The notes beneath the pieces are model-generated. The model ran no database searches. It saw only the letters and a program-made list of their open reading frames with translations, and was not told the origin of the DNA. From contig JAQBPE010000230.1 of assembly GCA_028287685.1 (NCBI GenBank), forward strand, positions 1-57,569: a DNA stretch of 57,569 bases, in the 5' to 3' direction. This DNA comes from Cyanobacteria bacterium RYN_339. GTDB lineage: Bacteria; Cyanobacteriota; Sericytochromatia; S15B-MN24; JAQBPE01. Position numbers and translations under genes: made by a program. Shown piece after piece: positions 18,493 through 26,232 of the stretch; the stretch's first letter is position 1; every line of letters begins with the position of its first letter.

Positions 18493-19239
18493 GTGGGCAT
18501 CCCGCAGGCGCGGGCGTTCCTGGCAGCCCACGCCGACCCGGTGGATGACCTCTTGCTGTGGGCGGATGCATCGCCGCCGCTCGGCCGGCTGAGCCGTATC
18601 TGGGAGCTGCGGCGCGGAAACGAGGCCAGGGCGCTGGCCTTCAGCTTCCCGCTGTGGCCGGCCACCCCGTCATTGGGCATCAAGGGGCTTTCTCCAACAG
18701 ACGAGGGTGAGGCGTTGGCAGCCCTGGTAGAGGCTGGCGTTTACCATAACGGTTACGTGATCTGTGGCGAGGCCCAGGTCGGGCTGTGGCAGGGCACCGG
18801 GCACCGCGAGCTGCACATGACGCTGGACGCCGCCGAGTGGCGCGTGGAGCCGCGGGTGGGCGTGCGCGAGGCCGGGTTGGCCGAGATCGATGCCTTCTAC
18901 ACCGCCCAGGGCGCGGAGGCCTGGCACCCGATCCAGGTGGAAACGGGGCCTTACGTGGTCGTCGAGGAAGACGGCATCGTGGCGGCGGCCGGGACGCACT
19001 TCGCGTACCCCGGCCTGGCGCAGGTGGGCAACGTGTTCACCGCGCCCGGCGCGCGCGGCCGGGGCCTGGCGACGCGGTGCACGGCGGCGGTGGTAGACCG
19101 CCTGGTCGGGCAGTACCCGACGATCAGCCTGTTCGTGGACGAGACCAACCAGGCGGCGATCCAAATTTACAGCAAGCTGGGCTTCCGCGCGCGGCGAGCG
19201 CTCCATGCCTTCCCCTGGACGGCCGAGCGAGCGTTGTAG
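18493..19239 (+). CDS. GNAT-family N-acetyltransferase
   Basis: A 248-residue protein whose C-terminal half is a GNAT fold: the acetyl-CoA-binding motif A is GNVFTAPGARGRGLAT, and motif B is ETNQAAIQIYSKLGF. The N-terminal ~110 residues are a second, divergent domain, perhaps another GNAT-like half. The start is GTG 18493, 11 bases after the dehydrogenase stop, so it belongs to that operon. The substrate is unknown. Confidence 0.8.
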   Translation: MGIPQARAFLAAHADPVDDLLLWADASPPLGRLSRIWELRRGNEARALAFSFPLWPATPSLGIKGLSPTDEGEALAALVEAGVYHNGYVICGEAQVGLWQGTGHRELHMTLDAAEWRVEPRVGVREAGLAEIDAFYTAQGAEAWHPIQVETGPYVVVEEDGIVAAAGTHFAYPGLAQVGNVFTAPGARGRGLATRCTAAVVDRLVGQYPTISLFVDETNQAAIQIYSKLGFRARRALHAFPWTAERAL

Positions 19240-19256
19240 GGCGGCTCTTCCGGTCC

Positions 19257-19262
19257 TAGCAT
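19257..19262 (+). promoter_or_regulatory. -10 hexamer TAGCAT before two small genes
   Basis: TAGCAT lies between the GNAT gene and the 62-residue gene, about 28 bases before its ATG. A perfect AAGGAGG (19277-19283) sits in the leader. Confidence 0.4.
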
Positions 19263-19289
19263 GGGGGGACAGGTGGAAGGAGGCCGCGT

Positions 19290-19478
19290 ATGGATCCGCG
19301 TGAACCGTTGCATGGCTATCCGGAGGAACAACCCGAGCCGATGCCGCAGGGCGGTGGCGGTGGTGGCGCGGGCGTGCCGCCGGTAGAGCAGGAAGAAGAA
19401 CATCCCGATCCCACCAACTGGGGGGAGTGGCCCGACCAGGGCGGCTTCTCGCCCGGGCGCGGTGGGGTGCAGTGGTAA
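19290..19478 (+). CDS. Small Pro/Gly/Glu-rich protein (62 residues)
   Basis: Not a known family. The protein is acidic, with runs of proline and a six-glycine stretch (MPQGGGGGGAGVPP), and is probably disordered; there is no signal peptide or membrane segment. The case that it is real rests on a perfect AAGGAGG six bases before its ATG, the strongest ribosome site in this part of the window. The next small gene has a similar composition and orientation. Confidence 0.62.
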   Translation: MDPREPLHGYPEEQPEPMPQGGGGGGAGVPPVEQEEEHPDPTNWGEWPDQGGFSPGRGGVQW

Positions 19479-19504
19479 GCGATCAGAGCGCAAAAGGGGG
19501 CGGT

Positions 19505-19714
19505 ATGAAGCGTAGCCATGACGATGCCAAGGGGCGTGAAGTCGAAGAGAAGCTCGATGACGTGACGCCGCCCGAGGGCGGTGGCGGTGGGCCGCGCAAG
19601 GTCGGGCCCAACGACAGCTTCATGGAGACGTGGGACGTCGTCCAGGCGCCGCACCCGGCGCGTGGCAAGCCGTTGCCCGACGAGGACGAGGACGAGAAGT
19701 GGGGCGGGAGCTAG
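19505..19714 (+). CDS. Small acidic Gly-rich protein (69 residues)
   Basis: Unknown. The sequence is hydrophilic (MKRSHDDAKGREVEEKLDD), followed by PPEGGGGGPRKVGPND and an acidic end (PDEDEDEKWGGS). It shares the glycine run and Pro/Glu bias with the preceding gene, 26 bases upstream, so they may be a pair. AAGGGGG precedes the ATG with a four-base gap. No function can be given. Confidence 0.55.
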   Translation: MKRSHDDAKGREVEEKLDDVTPPEGGGGGPRKVGPNDSFMETWDVVQAPHPARGKPLPDEDEDEKWGGS

Positions 19715-19795
19715 CACGGAACAAAGCGGGACCCTTCCGGGGTATAGCAAGTAGGCAGGCGATCCTGTCGAAAGCGCCCCGCAAGGAGACCCCGC

Positions 19796-20812
19796 ATGCC
19801 ACTCCACCGGACGATCCTGCTTGCCCTGCTGGCGTGTCTGGCAGGGTGTGACGCCGTGGTGGGCCTGACCAGCACGCCCGGCGTGGGCGCCGGGCAGCCG
19901 GACGAGTTCGCCGGCAAGCGCGAGAAGGGCGAGCTGGTCAGCTTGCCCCCCGCCTTGAGCGAAGCGCTCAAGAAGCTGTCCTCGCCCGCCCCTTCGCCGT
20001 CGCCTTCGCCGTCGCCCTCCCCGTCGCCCAGCCCCACCCCCATCCCCAAGGTCTGCGACCAGCCCTACACCTGTCTGACGTACGAGACCCAGGGCCGCAA
20101 CGTGACGGTCTACCTCCAGCCGAGCATCTACACGGACATGGACGTGGCCCTGACCTGGTCGATGACCGGCCTGGCGGCGGACTCCGCGCCCACCAGCGCG
20201 GTGATCCCGGCCGGCCAGAAGACCGTGGTGGGGCGCCTGCACTACGTCGCCAACCAGGGCACGTTCAACGTTCAGGCGCCCAGCCTCAAGTTCGGCAACC
20301 CCAACCTGACCACAGACGGCTACGTATATGGGTTGCCCTACCGCGCGCCCGGCTCCTTCACCTGCGGCAACGCCTGGAACGGCTTCGGCGCCCACACCGG
20401 CGACTACCGCTACGCGGTGGACTTCCTGATGCCGGAAGGCACCCCGGTGATCGCGGCGCGCGACGGCGTGGTCTTCGCCACGGAGGCCGGCTTCAGCCAG
20501 GGCGGCAACGACCCCAGCCTGGGCTCCAAGGCCAACTACGTCTACATCCGCCACGATGATGGCGGCTACGGGCGCTACCTGCACTTCAAGCAGCGGGGCG
20601 TGGTGGTGGTGCCCGGCCAGCGCGTGAAGCGCGGCGACCTGGTGGGTTACTCCGGCAACGTGGGCTGGTCCACGGCGCCCCACCTGCACTTCGACGTGGT
20701 CACGGCGCTGTCGCCCACGCGAGACACCACGCTCCCCGTGAAGCTGCTCTTGCACGCGAACCAGCCCGCGGGCGAGGAGCCCCGGGCCAACCAGACCTTC
20801 ACCGCGTTCTGA
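19796..20812 (+). CDS. M23-family peptidase lipoprotein
   Basis: A 338-residue lipoprotein (lipobox LAGC, C18) with a Ser-Pro repeat linker at about residues 63-82 and a C-terminal M23/LytM zinc-peptidase domain. The zinc ligands are visible as HTGDYRYAVD (H and D) and HLHFD (HxH). M23 enzymes cut peptidoglycan cross-bridges or act as activators. Anchored by lipid with a flexible linker, it would reach the cell wall. AAGGAGA precedes the ATG; TATAGC near 19741 may be its -10. Confidence 0.9.
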   Translation: MPLHRTILLALLACLAGCDAVVGLTSTPGVGAGQPDEFAGKREKGELVSLPPALSEALKKLSSPAPSPSPSPSPSPSPSPTPIPKVCDQPYTCLTYETQGRNVTVYLQPSIYTDMDVALTWSMTGLAADSAPTSAVIPAGQKTVVGRLHYVANQGTFNVQAPSLKFGNPNLTTDGYVYGLPYRAPGSFTCGNAWNGFGAHTGDYRYAVDFLMPEGTPVIAARDGVVFATEAGFSQGGNDPSLGSKANYVYIRHDDGGYGRYLHFKQRGVVVVPGQRVKRGDLVGYSGNVGWSTAPHLHFDVVTALSPTRDTTLPVKLLLHANQPAGEEPRANQTFTAF

Positions 20813-20825
20813 GCGTAGGGAGCCC

Positions 20826-21305
20826 TTAGCGGGGTTCCAACTTGACCACGACATGATCGCGGTCGAAGGCGATGAAGTTGAGCGTCAACTCGTCCACCAG
20901 GAAGCCGACGCCGCTCGCCCCGAAGAGCGCCGTGCCGGTGTATCCAAAGAAGGCGTTGCCGCTCACCAGGCCTAACAGGGCGCCTACGAGGCCGATCCCC
21001 ATGGCCCCCAACTCCGCCGCCGCATAGGGCGAGAGCTGGGGCTTGATCATGATCAGCTCCGGCTTGTGCCCGGGCGCGCTAACGCCCAGGGCGTAGCTGC
21101 TGCCGCGGGCGAGCGCGAAGCGGCGCACGGGCAGGCCCAGCTCGCGCACCTCCACGTCGTTCATGACGCCCCGCAGCGTGGCCGCCGTGCCAGGCGGGGC
21201 GTTCTCGACGTCTACGTCGAGCAGGCACTGGTTGCTGCCCAGGATCGTGGCGCAGCCTTGGCCCAGAAGGGACGCGGCCAGCAACAGCGTCCAACCGGCC
21301 TTCAC
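20826..21305 (-). CDS. PEGA-like lipoprotein, last gene of the helicase operon
   Basis: A 159-residue lipoprotein (signal WTLLLAASLLGQGC, then ATILG). The mature part opens with a PEGA-like beta-sandwich (DVENAPPGTAATLRG, then YALGVSAPGHKPE) and ends in two hydrophobic helices (about residues 95-135). The start is a GTG whose first bases overlap the upstream stop (GTGA), which shows tight coupling. It resembles the upstream gene in layout and size, suggesting a duplicated pair. Function unknown; PEGA domains are usually cell-surface modules. Confidence 0.78.
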   Translation of the reverse strand: MKAGWTLLLAASLLGQGCATILGSNQCLLDVDVENAPPGTAATLRGVMNDVEVRELGLPVRRFALARGSSYALGVSAPGHKPELIMIKPQLSPYAAAELGAMGIGLVGALLGLVSGNAFFGYTGTALFGASGVGFLVDELTLNFIAFDRDHVVVKLEPR

Positions 21306-21760
21306 TTGGCGCCCCCTTGCTTCTCGAGGATCACGTCCAGGGCGTGGACGTCGTGCTCGTAGGCCGTGTGGGCCAGGAGGTCGACGATCATGCCGGCCAG
21401 CGACAGGACGGCGGCCAGCCCGCTCACCTGGCTGGCGGGGGAGTTGGAGGTTGCGAGGAAGGCCAGGGCGCAGGGCGCGAGGTCCAACCAATAGCCCAGG
21501 GCGACGCGGTTCTGCACGCGTGCCAGGCGCGGCTTGTAGCCGTCGGCGGTGACGAGGATGGCGTAGGCGCTGCCGCGGTCCAGCGTGAGCTTCACGCGCG
21601 GGCCCTTCTCGTGGCGGACGTCGTCCTGGTCCGCGGCCTTGACCGTGATCTCCGCGCCTTCGGGCACTACTTGTAAATCCACCACCGATGGGCCGCCATT
21701 CAGCAGCAGGCCGCAGCCGGAAAGCAGGCCGACAGCGGCGCAGGCGAACAGAGCCCGCAT
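21302..21760 (-). CDS. PEGA-like lipoprotein
   Basis: A 152-residue lipoprotein (LLSGC lipobox). It contains a PEGA-like stretch (VVPEGAEITVKA, then RGSAYAILVTADGYKP) followed by hydrophobic helices, the same plan as its downstream neighbour. The ATG shares one base with the stop of the SNF2 helicase gene (TGATG), and its own stop overlaps the next start, so three genes are coupled. A helicase and two surface lipoproteins in one tight operon are not an obvious team. Confidence 0.78.
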   Translation of the reverse strand: MRALFACAAVGLLSGCGLLLNGGPSVVDLQVVPEGAEITVKAADQDDVRHEKGPRVKLTLDRGSAYAILVTADGYKPRLARVQNRVALGYWLDLAPCALAFLATSNSPASQVSGLAAVLSLAGMIVDLLAHTAYEHDVHALDVILEKQGGAK

Positions 21761-24700
21761 CACAGCAGCAGGAACTCCAGGTCGTCCATCGTCAGCTCCG
21801 AGCCCAGGTCCGAAGCGCCCAGGACGTCGCGCACCATCTGGCGCTTCTGGGCCTGCAAGGCCAGCACCTTCTCTTCGACCGTGTCCTTGGCGATCAGCTT
21901 GTAGCTGAAGACGTGGCGGGTCTGGCCGATGCGGTGGGCGCGGTCGGTGGCCTGGTCTTCCACGGCGGGGTTCCACCAGGGATCGAAGTGGATCACGTAG
22001 TCGGCGCCCGTCAGGTTGAGACCCGTGCCGCCGGCCTTGAGCGAAATCAGGAAGACGGGGGTGTCGTCCGCGTTGAACTTCTGCACGCGCTCCAGCCGGT
22101 CCTTGGTCTGGCCGTCCAGGTAGGCGTAGGGGATGGACTCGCGGGTCAGCTCCTCGCGCAGGATCGTCAGCATCTTCACGAACTGGCTGAAGACCAGCAC
22201 GCGGTGCCCTTGCTCGATCATCTCGCGCAGCAGCTCCATGAATTGCTCGACCTTGGCCGACGGGGGCGCCGGCTCGCCGTCGCGCACGACCAGCTTGGGG
22301 TCGCAGGCGACCTGCCTCAAGCGCAGCAGGCCTTCCAATACATGGAAGTGGGCCCGGCGCAGGCCCTTGGCGCGCACCTCGGCGAAGATGTGGCCGCGCA
22401 CGGCCGCCAGCGTGTCCTCGTAGAGCTTGCGCTGGGGCTCGTTCAGGTCGACGTAGGACACGATCTCGCTGCGCGGCGGCAGGTCCGTGGCAACGTCCTG
22501 CTTCAGGCGGCGCAAGATGAAGGGCCGCGTCAGGCGACGCAGGCGGTCGCGCGCTTCGTCGGACTCCTCGGGTGTGGGCTTGAAGTAGGTGCCGCGGAAG
22601 TGCTTCTCGGAGCCCAGCAGGCCGGGCATCAGGAAGTGGAACAGGCTCCAGAACTCGAGCAGGTTGTTTTCGATCGGCGTACCCGTCAGGCACAGCCGGT
22701 GCCGCGCGTTGATCTTGCAGGCGCTCTTGGCGGCCTGCGAGCGCGGGTTCTTGATCTTCTGGGCCTCGTCCAGGATCACGTAGTGGAAAGGGCGCTCCAG
22801 CAAGATGGCGCGGTCGCGCTGCAAGAGGCCGTAGCTGGTGACGACGATGTCCGCGTCCGGCAGCTCGTCGAAGCGCGCGTGGCGGTCGGAGCCGTGCAGG
22901 ACCAAGACCTTTAATTCAGGGGCGAACTTGGCGATTTCCTGCTCCCAGTTGTAGACCACGCTGGTGGGGGCGACCAGCAGGCTGGGGCCCCGCCGGCCGG
23001 CTTCCTTCTCGGAGAGCAGCAGGGCGATCGCCTGAATCGTCTTACCCAGGCCCATGTCGTCGGCCAGGATGCCGTGCAGGCCGTGGTCGCGCCAGAAGCT
23101 CAGGCGTGCGAGGCCGCGCTCCTGGTAGTGGCGCAGCTCGCCCACGAAGCCGTTGGGGGTGGCGACTTCCGCCACGCCGTCGACGGCCTCGAGGCCTTGC
23201 AGGAAGCCGCGCCAATCCTTGTCGGCGGAGGCCTCCGTGGCGTTTTCCATGAGCTCGCGCGCGGCCGGGGCCAGGTAGCGCGGCAGCTTCTGCACGAAGC
23301 CTTCTTCCGTGGCGTCCGCGTTGAAGCCCAGGCTGGTGCCCAGCTGCATCTGGCGGCTGAGCCACTCTTCGGGCAAGCGCGCGAAGGCGCCGGAGCCCAG
23401 CTTCACGAAGCGCGAGTTCTGCTTGAAGGCCTCCTTGAGGGCGCTCCAGGGCACGTTCTCGCCGTCCACCGTCACGGTGGTCTTGAGGTCGAACCAGTCG
23501 ATGCCGCTGCTGACGCCGATCGAGATGAAGGGCTGCGAGCGCTTCACGCGCAGCCGGTTGAGGCGCTCCTCGCCGAAGATCTCGACGCCTTCCTCGACCA
23601 GTTGCGGGATCTCGTCCATCAGGAAGCTCAGGGCGGCCTCGCCCCAGGCCAGGTACTGGCCGCCGCCACGCGGGTCCAGCTTGGTGGCGGCCAGGCGGTC
23701 TACCAGGGCGCGCTCCGCGGCAGGGTCGCGCGGCCAGAAGCCCCACTGGCCGTCGCGCTCGCCGCCGACCAGCATGCGCGGATCGGTGGGCGTGACGGGG
23801 GCGGAGGCCTCGTAGCGGAAGGTCAGCCGGGCCAGGAGGCGATCGCCTTCTTCCGACAGGTTGATGCGGGCGCGGGGCGCCGCGACGGGGTGCATCGGCG
23901 GGTTGACGAGGTCGGCCTCCGGCGGCGGCACGGCGTCCGGGCTCACGCCCTCGCCCTCGGGCAGCGCGTCCGCGGCGGACTCGATCAGGGGGCGGAAGGC
24001 GTCACGCACCAGCACCCAGCCGGGATCCTTGCCGATCAACAGGCCGCGCTTGCCGGCGATCAGCTCGCCGTCGACGTCCCAGAGCACCTCGTAGGGGCCG
24101 CCGACGCTCTTGATGGGCATGTCGGGGCGGATCTCGACCGGCGTGCGGCCGGCGCCGAAGACGAACGGGCAGCGCGTCAACAACGCGAAGACCGGGCCGA
24201 CCATCTCATCTTTGAGCGGGATGCCGTGGGCATGCGGGCTCGAGAAGTCGCGGTTCTGGGCGCGGTAGTAGGGCTCGATGATGTCGAGCACGCCGGCGTC
24301 CGCGGCGCCCAGGTGCTTGCGCGGGACCGGCGCCCACATCGCCAACGGCCGCGGCATGCCGGGCAGGCCATCCTCCATGATGATGGCCTTCTCCATGGAC
24401 AGCCAGACGGCCAGCGAGCGCTCGTACTGGCGCTCGAGCTTCTTGGGCGGCTGGGCCACGTGCAGGTTGTAGAACAGCACTTCCTGGCCGGGCTGGAGGC
24501 CGACGGGCTTCGCCACTTCGCCCGCGGCGAGGGGAGCGACCGGCTTGGGCTCTTCCTGGGGCGGGTCCTGGAGGTGGGCCATGGCCACGGCCATGGCGTG
24601 CTTGCAGGGCGGCGCCATCGGGCAGGTGCAAACGGCGTTGAGATCGCGGCCGTCCCAGCTCAGGCGGACCTTGACCGGGGCGAGCATGCCCTCATCGACC

Positions 24701-24831
24701 TCGGCCTCGATGGTCACGTTCCCCGGATTGGCACCGGTGACCTTGCGCCGTCCAACGGCGCCACGCTTCACGTACGCCGCGCCTCGGCGCAGGGTGAGCG
24801 GGTCGGCCCAGTTCTTGAGATCCCAATCCAA
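21760..24831 (-). CDS. SNF2-family helicase with N-terminal SWIM zinc finger
   Basis: A 1023-residue SWI2/SNF2 ATPase. The SWIM zinc finger is C68, C70, C76 and H78 (CTCPMAPPCKH). The middle region is poorly conserved; the helicase core begins near residue 590 with Walker A DDMGLGKT and continues with the Walker B DEAQ box near 685. The C-terminal lobe has KAGGTGLNLTGAD and the arginine motif QATDRAHRIGQ. Such bacterial Rapa/HepA-like SNF2 proteins remodel nucleic-acid complexes, possibly in repair or transcription. The start is TTG with GGAG seven bases before it; TATAAT at 24868-24873 is a likely -10. Confidence 0.92.
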   Translation of the reverse strand: MDWDLKNWADPLTLRRGAAYVKRGAVGRRKVTGANPGNVTIEAEVDEGMLAPVKVRLSWDGRDLNAVCTCPMAPPCKHAMAVAMAHLQDPPQEEPKPVAPLAAGEVAKPVGLQPGQEVLFYNLHVAQPPKKLERQYERSLAVWLSMEKAIIMEDGLPGMPRPLAMWAPVPRKHLGAADAGVLDIIEPYYRAQNRDFSSPHAHGIPLKDEMVGPVFALLTRCPFVFGAGRTPVEIRPDMPIKSVGGPYEVLWDVDGELIAGKRGLLIGKDPGWVLVRDAFRPLIESAADALPEGEGVSPDAVPPPEADLVNPPMHPVAAPRARINLSEEGDRLLARLTFRYEASAPVTPTDPRMLVGGERDGQWGFWPRDPAAERALVDRLAATKLDPRGGGQYLAWGEAALSFLMDEIPQLVEEGVEIFGEERLNRLRVKRSQPFISIGVSSGIDWFDLKTTVTVDGENVPWSALKEAFKQNSRFVKLGSGAFARLPEEWLSRQMQLGTSLGFNADATEEGFVQKLPRYLAPAARELMENATEASADKDWRGFLQGLEAVDGVAEVATPNGFVGELRHYQERGLARLSFWRDHGLHGILADDMGLGKTIQAIALLLSEKEAGRRGPSLLVAPTSVVYNWEQEIAKFAPELKVLVLHGSDRHARFDELPDADIVVTSYGLLQRDRAILLERPFHYVILDEAQKIKNPRSQAAKSACKINARHRLCLTGTPIENNLLEFWSLFHFLMPGLLGSEKHFRGTYFKPTPEESDEARDRLRRLTRPFILRRLKQDVATDLPPRSEIVSYVDLNEPQRKLYEDTLAAVRGHIFAEVRAKGLRRAHFHVLEGLLRLRQVACDPKLVVRDGEPAPPSAKVEQFMELLREMIEQGHRVLVFSQFVKMLTILREELTRESIPYAYLDGQTKDRLERVQKFNADDTPVFLISLKAGGTGLNLTGADYVIHFDPWWNPAVEDQATDRAHRIGQTRHVFSYKLIAKDTVEEKVLALQAQKRQMVRDVLGASDLGSELTMDDLEFLLL

Positions 24832-24867
24832 GCAGTGTCTCCGGGTTCATCTAGGTGGCGAAAGGCC

Positions 24868-24873
24868 ATTATA
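24868..24873 (-). promoter_or_regulatory. -10 hexamer TATAAT of the helicase operon
   Basis: A perfect TATAAT on the minus strand about 36 bases before the TTG start at 24831. No clear -35 was seen. Confidence 0.5.
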
Positions 24874-24944
24874 GCAAAACCCTGGCCTCCCAGCATGCTG
24901 ATCGGCCCCGCGCACGATCGCGGTCGAAATCTACGCTTGCTGGG

Positions 24945-24950
24945 TATGAT
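24945..24950 (+). promoter_or_regulatory. -10 hexamer TATGAT of infA
   Basis: TATGAT in a GGGTATGATC context lies 72 bases before the infA ATG, divergent from the helicase promoter. The leader would carry an AT-rich stretch around 24985-25022. Confidence 0.4.
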
Positions 24951-25022
24951 CAATTTGGACGGCGCGCCCGGCGCGCGTTTGCCGATTATGTAATTACGTT
25001 GAAAGGTAATTATCATCTTCGT

Positions 25023-25286
25023 ATGCCAAAAGAAGACATTATCGAAATGAGCGGCACCATTCAGGAAGCGCTGTCGAACGGCATGTTCCGCGTTACCCTG
25101 GATAACGGCCATGAAGTCCTCGGCCACCTTGCAGGCCGCATGCGGCGATTCCGCATCAAAGTGCTCCTGGGCGACAAGGTGCGCATCGAGCTCTCCCCCT
25201 ACGATCTGACGCGCGGCCGGATCACCTTCCGCGACAAGGTCACGCTTCCGGGTGGCCATAGTGGCCCCGGCGGCCCGCGCAGGTAA
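25023..25286 (+). CDS. infA: Translation initiation factor IF-1 with a C-terminal extension
   Basis: IF-1 binds the ribosomal A site during initiation. Residues 1-70 match the family well ([17 protein letters not shown], then [18 protein letters not shown] and [16 protein letters not shown]), a single OB/S1 fold. The protein continues about 15 residues beyond the usual end with a Gly/Pro/Arg tail ([16 protein letters not shown]). The gene stands alone, without ribosomal protein genes. No good ribosome site is seen near ATG 25023, but the family's N-terminus fixes the start. It is followed by a strong terminator. Confidence 0.95.
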   Translation: MPKEDIIEMSGTIQEALSNGMFRVTLDNGHEVLGHLAGRMRRFRIKVLLGDKVRIELSPYDLTRGRITFRDKVTLPGGHSGPGGPRR

Positions 25287-25304
25287 ACGACGTGAACTTC
25301 TGGG

Positions 25305-25336
25305 CGCCGCGATCCCGGCCGGGATCGCGGCGTTTT
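25305..25336 (+). terminator. Intrinsic terminator of infA
   Basis: A 12-base perfect stem (25305-25316 with 25321-25332) closed by loop GGCC, followed by TTTT. Confidence 0.9.
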
Positions 25337-25369
25337 GCTGGGGACCAGCGCGTCCCGTAGGAGATCTGG

Positions 25370-26194
25370 ATGCTCGAAATTTCCCAGTACCGCCACCCCC
25401 GCGAGAAGCTGTACTTCCTGGCCTGCGCGTTCGTGGGCATCTGGTTCCTGCCGTTCACCTTCTCGATGGCGCTCTTCCTGGCCCCGTCGCTCTGGTTCGC
25501 CCAGCAGTTCTTCAAGGCGTCGTTGTATGGCAACGCCGGCCTGGTTTCGGAGCGCCAGTACCCCGAGCTGCACAAGATGGTCATGGACGGGTGCCGGTCG
25601 CTGGGCATCCAGAACCCGCCCGCCGTCTTCGTTTTACAAGGAGACGGTGCGTTGAACGCCCTGGCCGTCCGCTTCCTGGGCGGCCGGTACGTGCTGCTTT
25701 ACGCCAACCTGGTCGACCTGATGGTGGAGAAGGGCATGGCGCGCGAGATGAAGATGATCATCTGCCACGAGCTCGCCCACCACGCGGCCGGCCACACCAA
25801 CCCCTGGAAGCACCTCCTGATCGCGCCGGCGCGGATGATGCCGTACCTGGGCATGGCCTATAGCCGGGCGTGCGAGTTCACCGCCGATCGCCTCGGCGCG
25901 GCTTGCGTGGGCGACTTGTTGGCCGCGAAGCGGGCGCTGGTGACGATCGCCGTCGGCTCGCGCGTGCTCAAGACCGACATGGCCGTCTTCGTGGCGCAGG
26001 AACAGCAGATCCCAGGGATCTTCGGCCTCCTGTCCGAGGTCTATGCCAGCCACCCGCGGATCACGCGCCGTATCTTGGAGCTGGACACGATTGCGGCCCT
26101 GATGCCGAAGAAGAAGACCGGGCAGATCGCGGCCTCGCGGCAAGTTCCGCAGGCCGAAACCCGCATGCGCGATGACATTCCCATCGAAGGCTAG
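25370..26194 (+). CDS. Membrane-anchored M48-family metallopeptidase (HtpX-like)
   Basis: A 274-residue zinc peptidase. One hydrophobic stretch lies near the N-terminus (about residues 16-37, with FLACAFVGIWFLPFTF). The catalytic zinc motif HELAHH and the third ligand in EFTAD are present. Family members (HtpX, Oma1, YfgC) degrade or check misfolded membrane proteins. The lack of the usual four membrane segments suggests an Oma1- or YcaL-like form. GGAG precedes ATG 25370. Confidence 0.88.
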   Translation: MLEISQYRHPREKLYFLACAFVGIWFLPFTFSMALFLAPSLWFAQQFFKASLYGNAGLVSERQYPELHKMVMDGCRSLGIQNPPAVFVLQGDGALNALAVRFLGGRYVLLYANLVDLMVEKGMAREMKMIICHELAHHAAGHTNPWKHLLIAPARMMPYLGMAYSRACEFTADRLGAACVGDLLAAKRALVTIAVGSRVLKTDMAVFVAQEQQIPGIFGLLSEVYASHPRITRRILELDTIAALMPKKKTGQIAASRQVPQAETRMRDDIPIEG

Positions 26195-26232
26195 GCGCTC
26201 GTGCGGTAGGTTGGAGCCGTCGTAGGGGAAAA

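Noticed and set aside
19982..20043. Simple-sequence repeat (SPSP codons)
   Set aside because: It encodes the flexible linker of the M23 lipoprotein; similar linkers occur in other lipoproteins here and need no separate explanation.
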